DNA from: Pelargonium nanum
Lineage: Eukaryota > Streptophyta > Magnoliopsida > Geraniales > Geraniaceae
Assembly: GCA_036897485.1 (NCBI GenBank)
Contig: JAYMTF010001019.1
Span: 1 to 27,201 of the forward strand
Length of the DNA: 27,201 nucleotides
Direction of reading: 5' to 3'
Each line of letters opens with the position of its first letter. The first letter of the stretch is position 1. Below are positions 1-9,152 of the stretch, in pieces. A program made the position numbers and the translations under genes. The notes beneath the pieces are model-generated. The model saw only the letters and a program-made list of their open reading frames with translations, searched no databases and was not told the origin of the DNA.

Positions 1-288
1 GGTGATGTGGCAACTTCTCATGCCTCATCACCAACTTTAACATATATATGAATTTGTTATGTTTTTCTTTTAGCAACTTTCTTTTCAGCTCTCGCATCAT
101 CCAATAGAATTCAAATCCACATAGATGCGTCATATTGTTTTTGCATGGCGGGAAATTGTACGTTGATAACGTTTTAATGACATTTTTCTTTGTACGGCAC
201 GAAATTGTATGATTGACTTTCTTATTGTAATTAATGGAGGATATTTAAAATGTCAAATGCAACTAGAAAACTTTAAAAAATGTCGAAT

Positions 289-489
289 ATGGGCATATGT
301 GAGCCCAATTGGGTCGTGAAACAAGTTGTGTGAACCATGGATTGAGTCATGTAGGCCGTGAGTCGGGTTTGTTGTCCAATGCGTAGATTTGAACCAAACT
401 AGGAGAAAGTCGGACGAATTTTGACCAGAATGAGTGAAACATACGAGTAGGTCAATTCTGGTCATGTTTTCACGTGGCTATATGCCCAT
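289..489. repeat. Nested inverted-repeat block
   Basis: ATGGGCATAT at 289-298 is matched by its exact reverse complement at 480-489. Inside the block, TGACCAGAAT at 422-431 is matched by its reverse complement at 455-464, giving a 10-bp stem with a 23-base loop. The block is richer in G and C than its flanks. It may be a decayed miniature transposable element, but the arms are short and I see no clear target-site duplication, so this is only a candidate. Confidence 0.35.
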
Positions 490-1610
490 GTGAGTGCACT
501 CACTTGTCAATGCAGTTTTGATTTTTAAGTATTTTCGAGTGATTTTGTTGTACAAATTTAATTACCGACTAAAGTAATAAAGTTCTGAGAGTCTAATATT
601 TCATGTACCGTCACATGTTTTAATTTTACCCATGAAACATTTCTATGGTTGAGGTGTCATTGCCAAAGACATTTGTTTTCCTTCATAAACAGCCAAAGAC
701 TTGATATTGAACATATTTCTAAAAAGAAAAAAAAGATTTTATACCCTCACAATTGACAAAGCTTATCACAAGAGAGAGGAGACAACAGAGCCAAATGGGA
801 CACAATTGCACTAATTTTCTGTCAAGTCAATTGACACTATATTATATTTGTGGTAGACCATGTTGCTTGATTTTAAAATCATGAAAAATCCATGACATGC
901 AAAATAGGATCACACAATTTACACAAATTGCTACTGCTAGAATCTTCAAGCTTCTCTTCCATTGAAAGACAAGCTTGTCTTCTTCTGCTAAATTAGTATC
1001 ACCATTTTGGCTTACAATAATGCAATCAACCTCTTAATTATTCAACCAGACAATGCAGCTATGGCACATGCTTTTTATCTTCCTCTCACTATCATTATTA
1101 TATGGGACACACAACCATCAAATTGTGTGATTAAGACACTCCTTGATCCTAATTACTGGCTCTAAACTCAACAAATTACCCATTTATTCAGCTGACTTTG
1201 GCTTGGAATCTACTAATCTTGATTAAATTAATAATTGGAGACTAATGTGTAGGCCAATAATTATTGCCATTTGCATGGACTTTTGCAACCATATTTGAGT
1301 TGGTTGACAATAATTTTTGTTTGACAGAAAGAGAGACATACATGAAAATGACTTGATCATGTGAAGATTTTGTTATTTCCCATTTGTCAAGTTTTTTGTT
1401 ACTTGTCTTTGTTCTCATTCATCAACTTGTTTCTTTTGTCCAATCCTATTTATTCATTTAATTAATTCTATTGTGTTGTTTTCCACCACAATAAGAGCAA
1501 CAGTATGAATTCTTATCAATTCATACCACAAACCGTTCTCCTACAAAAAAATGCATGAAATGAAGACCAACACGTTGTGTTAGAATTCACTTCTGACGTG
1601 AAAGTAAAAT

Positions 1611-1710
1611 AGTGAATCATACGTAACAAGTGTAGTAAAGAGTATGTTGCACTAGTATTCCCCTCCGGCTTGAGAGTACGTAAGAGAGTGAATCAAGCGT
1701 AACAAATGTA
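1611..1710. repeat. Direct-repeat pair, 21 of 24 bases identical
   Basis: The 24 bases at 1611-1634 recur at 1687-1710 with three mismatches; both copies start AGTGAATCA and contain CGTAACAA. The second copy is followed by a 6-bp palindrome, ATTCAC and GTGAAT around AAGA. No coding function is visible. It may be a diverged local duplication or part of an old repeat. Confidence 0.4.
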
Positions 1711-2905
1711 ATTCACAAGAGTGAATAGAAGAAGTTTTTGAATGTGAAGGGTGAAGAGTATTTAAGAAGTTCGATATAACTATAATATTTTCAAATACAT
1801 TGAATCTAGTTACATTTGAAACTACATAAGTCGTGTACCAAGTCGGCCATATACCGGGAGTCCGATCAAATGAATTGTGAGACATATTGAACTGACGGGA
1901 CATGAAATGAGGTTATCAAACTTGAATCTAGATATTATGTATCACCGGATTGTATTATAAAAATATGTAAATATTTTAATAGATATTAAGAATAAATAAA
2001 TAAAAGGCTCTCATAGTCTCATGAGATCTGTGAGTAGGTCACAAGTAAGCACAAAAAGGCAAGCAGGTCACCTATAAAATTAAGAAAGGACATGCCCAAA
2101 TTATGTTATTGGTACCAAACTTGTGTGAACACATGCATTTGCCTCCTACTCTGTACTCACAGCTGTGGTTTGGACTCTGAGCCTACCTTTTGTTGCATCT
2201 TTGTTGTGAATTTTATCCTTGGCAGTTAGGACCAAGTGCAACCAATTATGACCCCACATCATGCACTCACCATATATACCCAATCTTCACAAATCACATT
2301 TGTGGTGGTACCATTTTTCAAATAATTGAGCCACAAAGTAGCCAACTCTTTTTCCTTTTGCACAACAAATTTGAATGTAAAACTTCACCTCCACAATTAT
2401 ATAACTTAAAAATTTTAAAAGATTTGTAACAGAACGCTTTACGTGTATAAAATTATCGCGACAGATACGAGTGACACGATTTAAATATTAGGAGGAGGGA
2501 AGGTTGTAATTAATGGCATAATGGGTATCCACTATGAGGCCATGAACATGATAAGTCCAAGATTTAAGAACCATTGTGCTTCTTCTTCTTCTTGTTTTAT
2601 CATCCATCCATATGAGTCCATAACCATTGCAAGATTGGAGACCCCACAAAACCATTAGATTTTCAATCTTTTGATAACTGCCACATGATATTTTGTCTAT
2701 TTGCCTCTTCATGTTACCTTCTTCTCACTGCATTTGGATTTTAAATTTGAAAAAAGTAGGAAAGAAAAGAAAAAAAAGGTGCTTCCTTGGTTTCTCTGCC
2801 AGAGCACACTTTTGTCACTTTCTTAGTTTTTCCATACACAATTACAGTACAAGATAGATATCAGTTTCAAAGAAGCAAAAGAAGCTTCACAAAATCCCAA
2901 CACAC

Positions 2906-5824
2906 ATGAATCTTCTTCTTGGTCTGTTGCCACTTCCCATGTGGGCATTTTGCTTCTGTTTGCTGGCAATTGGTTCAACTGTTAGACCAGAGCCTGATGT
3001 TCCCACCATTTCAGGCTCTCCTCTTCACTCTCAGGAGACACTTATTTCCCAATTTTCTGCTGAAATGGAAGCTCAATCTCCAGGTGATTCCTGAAAAACC
3101 CTAGAGTTTTGTTGGTGTGAATCTTAGTTTCAACCATGGATCATGGACTGTTTAGTCATTTACTTATGTGGGTTAATGGGTTTGGTTTGGGTAAGCATGT
3201 TTTGAAGCTAAAAATTCAAGCTTTGATGCCCCAAATGCAATAAATATAGGTCTGTACTCTCACATTGTGTGTAGGTTTGAAGTGGTTGGAGTAATTTTGG
3301 AGTGTCATAAGATTTTAAATTGTGCCCTGTTTGGTTGCTCAGAAAATGTGGGATTGCATTCACTCCTGTTTTGTTTTGGACCCAGCAAAGAGTTTTTCAC
3401 CCCAATTGTACTGAACTCAAGTATACAGCTTTGCTGTGAATATGATTTCTATTAAAACAGAAGGAAGTTTGATTGATTTTCTGACTTTTCTCAGAAAATA
3501 AGGGAAAGGGTTTTGTAAAGTGCATTAAATCGGTTTCCCGAATTTCCAAATCGAACATTGATTATCCGTTTGATACTGAAAATCGGGTTCAGAGTTCATA
3601 CCTCTTTTTCTCCTCCCCATTGTAGTATCTCCTTATATTTTGAAGAGATGCAGGATCTTATCTTTCTCTTATTTGATTTTCTTGTTTTTATCTTTGGGTT
3701 TGGGGAGTAATGGGGATGCAGATTCAGCTGTGTCGGGTTGGTGATTTGAGTATCGATATAGCCTTGTAATGCTCGTTCGTTTCATTTTTATTCAGGAATG
3801 CCTTCTGTAAGAGTAGTGCACCACCAAGATCTAAACAAGAAAATTCTAATAGCACTGATAGTGGCTTCCAGTCTTCTCGGTGTAATCTTGCTGTTGCTGT
3901 CATGTTTCTGGATTTATAGGATGAAAAAGTTGAAGAACTCTGGTGAGAAAAAGTCCGAGAACCCAGGTATTTCGTCCAAAATGGAAATCCTGTTTGCTTT
4001 CAAAATTCTTATTTGGCCGTGAAGGCGTGAAAGTGAAACTTAAATTACATACTGACATAACTTATCGTTCTTTAATTTTTTTTACTTGAAGATGCTACAA
4101 AGGGGATTTCATTGAGTCCTATTATGGCTCGGTTTAATTCCATTAGGATATCTGGTAAGAAGGGTTGGGTCACAATCATTGATTATCAATCAATAGAAGC
4201 TGCGACAAACAATTTCCATGAAAGTAATATTTTGGGCGAGGGTGGCTCTGGACGTGTCTACAAAGCTCGTTTCAATGATAAGTTGCTTGCGGTTGTGAAG
4301 AGAGTGGAGGTTGGTGGTCGGGAAGCTGGAAGAGAATTTGAGGTAATGAATCATATTGTCTTCTAAGTTTAATTCTCTTAAAATTGGATATCGGTTTTTG
4401 AAATTTAATGTGTACTGCAGAATGAGGTGAATTGGTTGAGTAAAGTCAGACATCAGAACATAATTTCTCTTCTCGGTTACTGCATCCATGGTGAATCGAG
4501 GTTTCTTGTGTATGAAATGATGCAAAATGGATCTTTGGAATCTCAATTGCACGGTATTAATTTGCTCTCTCTCTCTGAATAAGATAACAAAGTCAATATA
4601 TTTTGTCAATTGTCTTACTTGTATTGATAAATTTGTAGGACCCGGGAATGGATCAGCGTTGACTTGGAATCTTCGGATGAAAATTGCTGTTGATGTTGCA
4701 AGGCAAGTCTATATCGTTGTTTTATGTTATCTTGTTGCTTTAATGTATTGTCATTTCTTGAGTTTAACATAGATGAAAACTTGAAATCAAATCGTTGATG
4801 TTGACCAGAGGACTGGAATATCTTCACGAGCACTGCAATCCTCCCGTGATCCATAGAGATATAAAGTCATCTAACATTCTTCTGGATACAGACTTCAACG
4901 TAAAGGTAAAATCTATGTACAATTTTAGGGTTCTTGTTTCATTACATATAGCTCTTCACAAGGCTAATTAGAATGTGTCTATTGGTATGATTTTCTTTGA
5001 TTCAGCTTTCAGACTTTGGCCTCGCCGTAACTCTTGGGAGTCAAAATGCAAATATAAAACTTTCTGGAACTTTGGGTTACGTAGCCCCAGAGTATCTTCT
5101 AGATGGTACGCCAAAATTCTCTATGACACTTGCGATGGCTAAGCCTTTACCCTTGGAAATTTATCGCTAAGAGGAAGTCTTTTTCTCTGTTTTAGAGAGT
5201 TGATAAAAATGTGATTGGGGTTACTTTTCTTTACAAATCAAATGTAGCATATAAACTCACAAGCATAGTATTTTCAGGTAAATTAACTGATAAAAGCGAT
5301 GTGTATGCTTTCGGGATTGTTCTTCTGGAGCTTCTGATTGGGAGGAGGCCCGTGGAAAAGATGTCCCCAGCCGAGTTCCAGTCAATAGTCACCTGGGTAC
5401 TGATCATTTCCTTGATACTACTCTTCATTCCAAGAAACTTTGAATATGAAATGCGAATCCTTGTTTCACTCTAATCGTGCAGGCCATGCCTCAGCTCACT
5501 GACAGATCAAAGCTTCCAAACATCGTGGATCCGGCAATTAGAAACACAATGGACTTAAAGCACTTGTACCAGGTTCGTTGAATCGAATTGATCAAAGCCA
5601 TACCCTTTGGCACTTCTATCCGTGCTTTTGTTTTTTTATGCATCAAATTCAAAATTTGGCATTGTGCATATATATAGGTTGCTGCTGTAGCAGTACTATG
5701 CGTGCAGCCAGAACCAAGTTACAGACCTTTAATAACAGATGTCCTGCATTCTCTCATCCCGCTGTTACCTACTGAGCTCGGAGGATCACTCAGAATTACA
5801 GAATCGGTGCCCACTTCTCATTGA
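2906..5824 (+). CDS. Receptor-like protein kinase, At1g80640/At2g25220 type (10 exons)
   Basis: Exons: 2906-3083, 3796-3966, 4092-4342, 4421-4553, 4639-4702, 4809-4905, 5006-5105, 5278-5396, 5483-5572 and 5678-5824, encoding 449 residues. The protein has a signal peptide (about 1-23), a short ectodomain with no recognisable ligand-binding repeats, one membrane span (about 76-100) and a cytoplasmic Ser/Thr kinase domain. Visible kinase motifs are the glycine loop GEGGSGRVY (165-173), ATP-binding Lys186 in AVVK, HRD at 281-283 with catalytic Asp283, DFG at 301-303 and APE at 325-327, so it should be catalytically active. An Arg before the catalytic Asp marks it as an RD kinase. Short-ectodomain kinases of this group are plasma-membrane signalling proteins with little known about their ligands. 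Intron 5 has a GC donor (4703) and an AG acceptor (4808); no GT donor nearby keeps the frame. The first ATG after an ATG-free leader was taken as start. Confidence 0.93.
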
Positions 5825-6695
5825 TCTCATGTGAACTCGCACGTGTTAGCCTTCAACAAACACCAGTAAGGTATTCTTTTCTCAGGTCACTCCTCGGGTT
5901 TTGCCAAGTTAGAGCATGTCAATTTGCATATATTTGCATTTAGGTTTTCTCGGGAAGTTTATGCTAGAAAGAGTTTTCTTTTTACCATGTTATAGATGTA
6001 AATCAAAAGCAAAATTTGTTCTGATTGCTGTTGCATATACATAGCGCTTAGCGCAAAGTTAAATCCTAGAATTGCAGAGATTCGAAGCTACGATGTATAA
6101 ATATCTTCCAACATTTACTATGAATTTAAGGTATATGCTGTTCTGGTGAACCTCTAGCATTCATTGTACAGAACAAAAACATGAAAACAAAACCAATGCT
6201 GTCATGTCTCATCATATCTGGATCAAATTGCATGCAAAAACTAAGTAACTAACTGTTTTGCCAGTTTCATTTTGTCAATAACGAGTCGCTTTCCTCGAAA
6301 CTATCAGTGAGAGATGCTATACTTTTCATGAAGATCTTCCCATCAAGAATCTGATTCCCTTTGCTAATATCATACTCCTTAACCTTCGCATTTTATACTT
6401 TTCATGCAAATATACAAACATTCGACAAAATGTGTGACACGACAGCGTAATAAAATTTTCAAACAACCTCGCAAAAAATAATCTAGTGTTATTATTGTCT
6501 TGTAACTTAGTGCTGTAAGTTACAAGATTAAAGTAACATTGTATCAACAATTTAACTGTGAAATACAAACATTGGATAGCTCCAACAATCTGTGAAACAT
6601 GACAACAGGTAGATCAAGAATGTTACATTGTTGAGTACGATGTTCCCTATGATACGAACTGTTATATTAGTTAACAATACAAATTATAGAAACAT
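5825..6695. other. 3' flank of the kinase gene and intergenic region
   Basis: The first few hundred bases are probably the 3' untranslated region of the kinase. The rest is AT-rich with no recognised gene. It contains a strong perfect hairpin at 6498-6527, listed separately. A 40-codon open frame on the minus strand near 6267-6390 looks protein-like but is too short and isolated to call. Confidence 0.5.
6498..6527. repeat. Perfect 12-bp hairpin
   Basis: TCTTGTAACTTA at 6498-6509 and TAAGTTACAAGA at 6516-6527 are exact reverse complements around a 6-base loop, GTGCTG. It lies between the convergent-free ends of the kinase gene and the PADRE promoter. It could be the core of a small foldback element or an RNA hairpin in a 3' untranslated region. 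No coding role is visible. Confidence 0.6.
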
Positions 6696-6705
6696 TATAT
6701 ATATA
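6696..6705 (+). promoter_or_regulatory. Probable TATA box of the PADRE gene
   Basis: The run TATATATATA ends 55 bases before the PADRE start codon. This would place transcription start near 6730 and leave a leader of about 25 to 30 bases. It is an inference from spacing; AT-rich DNA makes chance matches common. Confidence 0.45.
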
Positions 6706-6759
6706 GTTTCAGTGTATCACACATATTCTCATTAAATATTACAACAATAAAAAAGATTC

Positions 6760-7329
6760 ATGGCCTTCACAAAATGGCTGTGCACCAGCAGCATGAAGAG
6801 CCAGTTCATCAAGATCGTACATCCCGGCGGCCACGTGGAGCTCCACGACCGGCCGCTCCTGGCGGCGGAGATCATTGTTCGGAACCCGAGATGCTGCGTG
6901 GCCCACCCGCACGTGTTCGAGCAGCCGTGGGCGATCATTGCGCCGGAGAGCTTGCTTGTCCTGGGACACAAGTACTATGTTGTCCCCGTCAGCACCGTCA
7001 AGAAGCTACAGCGCCACTCCGGCAAGCTCTCGCCGGCGGCGGCGGCAAAGGAGGAGGTGGTGGCTTGCGGGTTGTTTTGGGGTAAAAAGAAGAATGGGGT
7101 GATGGGTCGTTTGAGAAACTCCGGCGAGAGAAGAGGTGGCCGGAGAGACGGTGCCGGAAATGAGGAGACACGTAGATCGTGGACGGCGAAGAAGAGGAAT
7201 GGTAATGAATTTGGAAGAAAAGGGTCGGCGACGAAGCATCGTAAATCGGTAGATTCTTGGCAGCCCAATCTTGAGAGCATCAGCGAGGCCATCCCCGACA
7301 TTGAAGATCAAGATACAATGCTTATTTAG
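6760..7329 (+). CDS. PADRE (DUF4228) domain protein
   Basis: A single-exon gene of 189 residues. Residues about 15-88 form the PADRE/DUF4228 region: a beta-strand-like start with KIVHPGGHVELHD (18-30), a middle section with a Cys-Cys pair, and the closing strand around GHKYYVVPVSTVKKL. The rest (about 90-189) is Arg/Lys/Gly/Ser-rich and predicted disordered by composition, ending in a more acidic tail; an N-terminal PADRE core with a disordered tail is the family's usual arrangement. Many members begin MGN and may be myristoylated; this one begins MAFTKW and lacks that signal. Family members are often induced by pathogens and abiotic stress, but their biochemical activity is unknown. The first part of the gene is clearly richer in GC than its surroundings. 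Minus-strand open frames over 6732-7335 are shadows of this gene. Confidence 0.85.
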   Translation: MAFTKWLCTSSMKSQFIKIVHPGGHVELHDRPLLAAEIIVRNPRCCVAHPHVFEQPWAIIAPESLLVLGHKYYVVPVSTVKKLQRHSGKLSPAAAAKEEVVACGLFWGKKKNGVMGRLRNSGERRGGRRDGAGNEETRRSWTAKKRNGNEFGRKGSATKHRKSVDSWQPNLESISEAIPDIEDQDTMLI

Positions 7330-8306
7330 CTTCAATTAATTACCAATCAACTACGTTTATGAATCGATAGCATAATTTAATTTAATTTCTCTCAAGATAC
7401 ACATAAATAGCGTTTGGTTTAGAATTTGTTTAAGAATGAGAATCTTATTTTACATGCTATATGCATCTACAAGTTTATGAAAAAAAATTCTCTCAAAATG
7501 AATGTTGATATCTTGAAAAAATTAGGAAGAAATTTAGTTTGTACATTTTTTTTCAAGGTAACAAATTTAAAACAATAATTAGGTTATTATACAATATTAT
7601 TGACAATTAGTACAAAATTATTTTTTTTAAAAGAAGACAAATGACGATTAGTTTTGCACGATTGTCCCAATTAAAGAAAAGAATGTTTGTGCATTGGTTA
7701 GCGGTTCTCATTTCTCAATGAGACAACTCAATGGTTCAAAACACAATTGTGTATGAGTAGTGAGTTTGAATCACATTAGGTTTGGAGAAACTTTTATATG
7801 AAAAATGAGAGAGTTACCTCATATTGTGTTGCTCTCTCCATTGAGTCATTTTTATATTAAAAATAATTGGTGAATGATTTGACTATATACATTATACATA
7901 TTATTGTTTTGTTTTTAAAGAAGTTAGTTATACGTGAGATAACCAGTATCATTCTTATAATTTGTACGTTAATATTCTCTTAAATTTGTCAGTACAACAC
8001 ATGTGCACGAGGATAAAAGATAAAAATATAACCACTAGTTAACTAAACTTTAATTTTTCTCGAAATAAAAAACTCGACACTTAACAAATTGAGTATATTT
8101 TGTTAAACTATAAAATAGTATAGTTCTCTCCTTTACTTCATTATTCTACCTTAATCAACTTTATAGAATTCGAACTCTAAAGATTACTCCTATATATACA
8201 CTATTAAGCTCCTATCTAATGCTCACACTCCTTTAACATAAGACATTTTATATATATATAAGTTTAACATAGGACTTGTATTAAACATTTTATCACCTAT
8301 CATCAA
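7330..8306. other. AT-rich intergenic region with repeat remnants
   Basis: No gene is visible. A SINE-like segment lies near 7690-7850. A GTTTGGTTT-type start near 7410 resembles the ends of plant miniature transposons, but no matching end was found. Close to the tRNA gene, TTTAACATA followed by A or G and GAC occurs twice, at about 8232 and 8262, as a short direct repeat around a TATATATATA run. Confidence 0.5.
7690..7850 (+). repeat. Possible tRNA-derived SINE fragment
   Basis: A box-A-like stretch, TGGTTAGCGGT, near 7696-7706 is followed by a 7-bp hairpin (TCTCATT 7706-7712 with AATGAGA 7717-7723) and, 38 bases after the A-like box, by GGTTCAAAACA at 7733-7743, which matches the pol III B-box consensus except at its last base. 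This resembles the head of a tRNA-derived SINE. A second B-like motif, GTTTGAATCAC, follows, and ACTCAATGG (7726-7734) is inverted at 7838-7846. I see no clear target-site duplication or poly-A tail, so the call is weak. Confidence 0.25.
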
Positions 8307-8378
8307 TCCGTTGTAGTCTAGTTGGTTAGGATACTCGGCTCTCACCCGAGAGACCCGGGTTCAAGTCCCGGCAACGGA
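8307..8378 (+). tRNA. tRNA-Glu (anticodon CTC)
   Basis: The 72-base sequence folds as a standard cloverleaf. The acceptor stem TCCGTTG pairs fully with CAACGGA. The anticodon stem CTCGG pairs with CCGAG around the loop CTCTCAC, giving anticodon CTC, which reads the glutamate codon GAG. The T arm is CCGGG-TTCAAGT-CCCGG. There is no intron. The A box overlaps TAGTCTAGTTGG and the B box is GGTTCAAGTCC, the internal pol III promoter. A CAA triplet lies directly before the gene, a common feature upstream of plant tRNA genes, and a seven-T run follows. Function: delivers glutamate to cytosolic ribosomes. Confidence 0.97.
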
Positions 8379-8379
8379 A

Positions 8380-8386
8380 TTTTTTT
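8380..8386 (+). terminator. RNA polymerase III T-run terminator
   Basis: Seven consecutive T residues begin one base after the base that follows the tRNA acceptor stem, the normal position and form of a pol III stop signal. Confidence 0.9.
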
Positions 8387-9152
8387 ATGGGTCTGGGTTG
8401 GATTATATATGGTGTATGGGTCTCAAGAGTATTCTACAGATTTATGGAGCTGGATGGGCTTTGCCTTATCCACTTCTGATATTTTATGCTCTCCATTCTC
8501 TTCATATTTTTTTGCCATAAAAAAAGTTGTAATTTGCTTCATATTTATGAGTCATAGCTTGTTGGCTTCTCAAGGCTCAAGCTATATCAAAATATAGTTT
8601 TGATCTAAATATTACTTATCATTTATTACAATTATACTTTAACAACAATACTCCTACTAATACTCCTGCCAATGTTTTTTATAAACAATTTACATCTTCA
8701 ACAATTAATCCAAATTATGTATGTTATATACGACAATTTATTTGTTTGTTATTATTAATTTTCATGTACATGTGATGCAATGACTGATCTCAGATTAAAA
8801 AAAAAATGGTAACCGATGATGTATAAATGCAAGCTCCACCTAAAATATCGTGATAAAATAATTAAAGAAGAAAAATAAGATGGTCGGTGAGTCTCGTCCT
8901 TATCCGACGACCTCTAAATTCCAACACAAACCTCCACATTCTATTAAAAAATCACGTTTCTATTTTATTTTTATTTTTATTATTTTTATTATCTCTCCTT
9001 TGAAGACTCCAAGTCTCAGCATCTCATCTGCATAAAATACGAAACATCCTTTTGCAGTTGCAGACAAGCAAAGTTATTTTCTCTCTCTACAAATCGTAAA
9101 CACTTCTCATCTTTCTCTCAAATCCTCGAAGCTTCGGATTCTCTCCTTCCAC
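8387..9152 (+). other. Intergenic region, promoter and leader of the FLOE-like gene
   Basis: No gene is visible up to 9152. A degenerate T-rich microsatellite of TATTT-type units covers about 8960-8993. The segment from about 9000 to 9152 is rich in C and T, contains no ATG, and is the likely 5' leader of the next gene. No confident TATA box was assigned. Confidence 0.5.
8960..8993. repeat. Degenerate (TATTT)n microsatellite
   Basis: A run of T-rich units separated by single A residues, with spacing that varies between three and six bases. It lies about 160 bases before the FLOE-like start codon, just upstream of the likely transcript start. Confidence 0.6.

Larger units (their letters stand above)
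1..2905. other. AT-rich intergenic region and kinase promoter
   Basis: I see no convincing coding exon here on either strand; the open frames are short, low in complexity and resemble no family I know. The stretch holds a small block with nested inverted repeats near 289-489, a pair of related 24-base direct repeats at 1611-1634 and 1687-1710, and a TTC-type microsatellite near 2579-2594. The last 100 to 150 bases before 2906 are probably the 5' leader of the receptor-like kinase, because they contain no ATG. I see no clear TATA box at a suitable distance. Confidence 0.6.

Noticed and set aside
4707..4708. GT donor alternative for kinase intron 5
   Set aside because: It ends the exon in a phase that does not join to the conserved GLEYLH segment; the GC donor four bases earlier does.
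6267..6390. Minus-strand open frame of about 40 codons with a protein-like composition ending in a stop at 6267
   Set aside because: No upstream exon, no good acceptor site and an in-frame stop just before it; this length is common by chance.
6732..7335. Several minus- and plus-strand frames over the PADRE gene
   Set aside because: They exist because of high GC content; only the 6760 frame has a recognisable family.
8322..8597. Open frame overlapping the tRNA gene
   Set aside because: Its first part is the tRNA itself; the rest has no protein-like signal.
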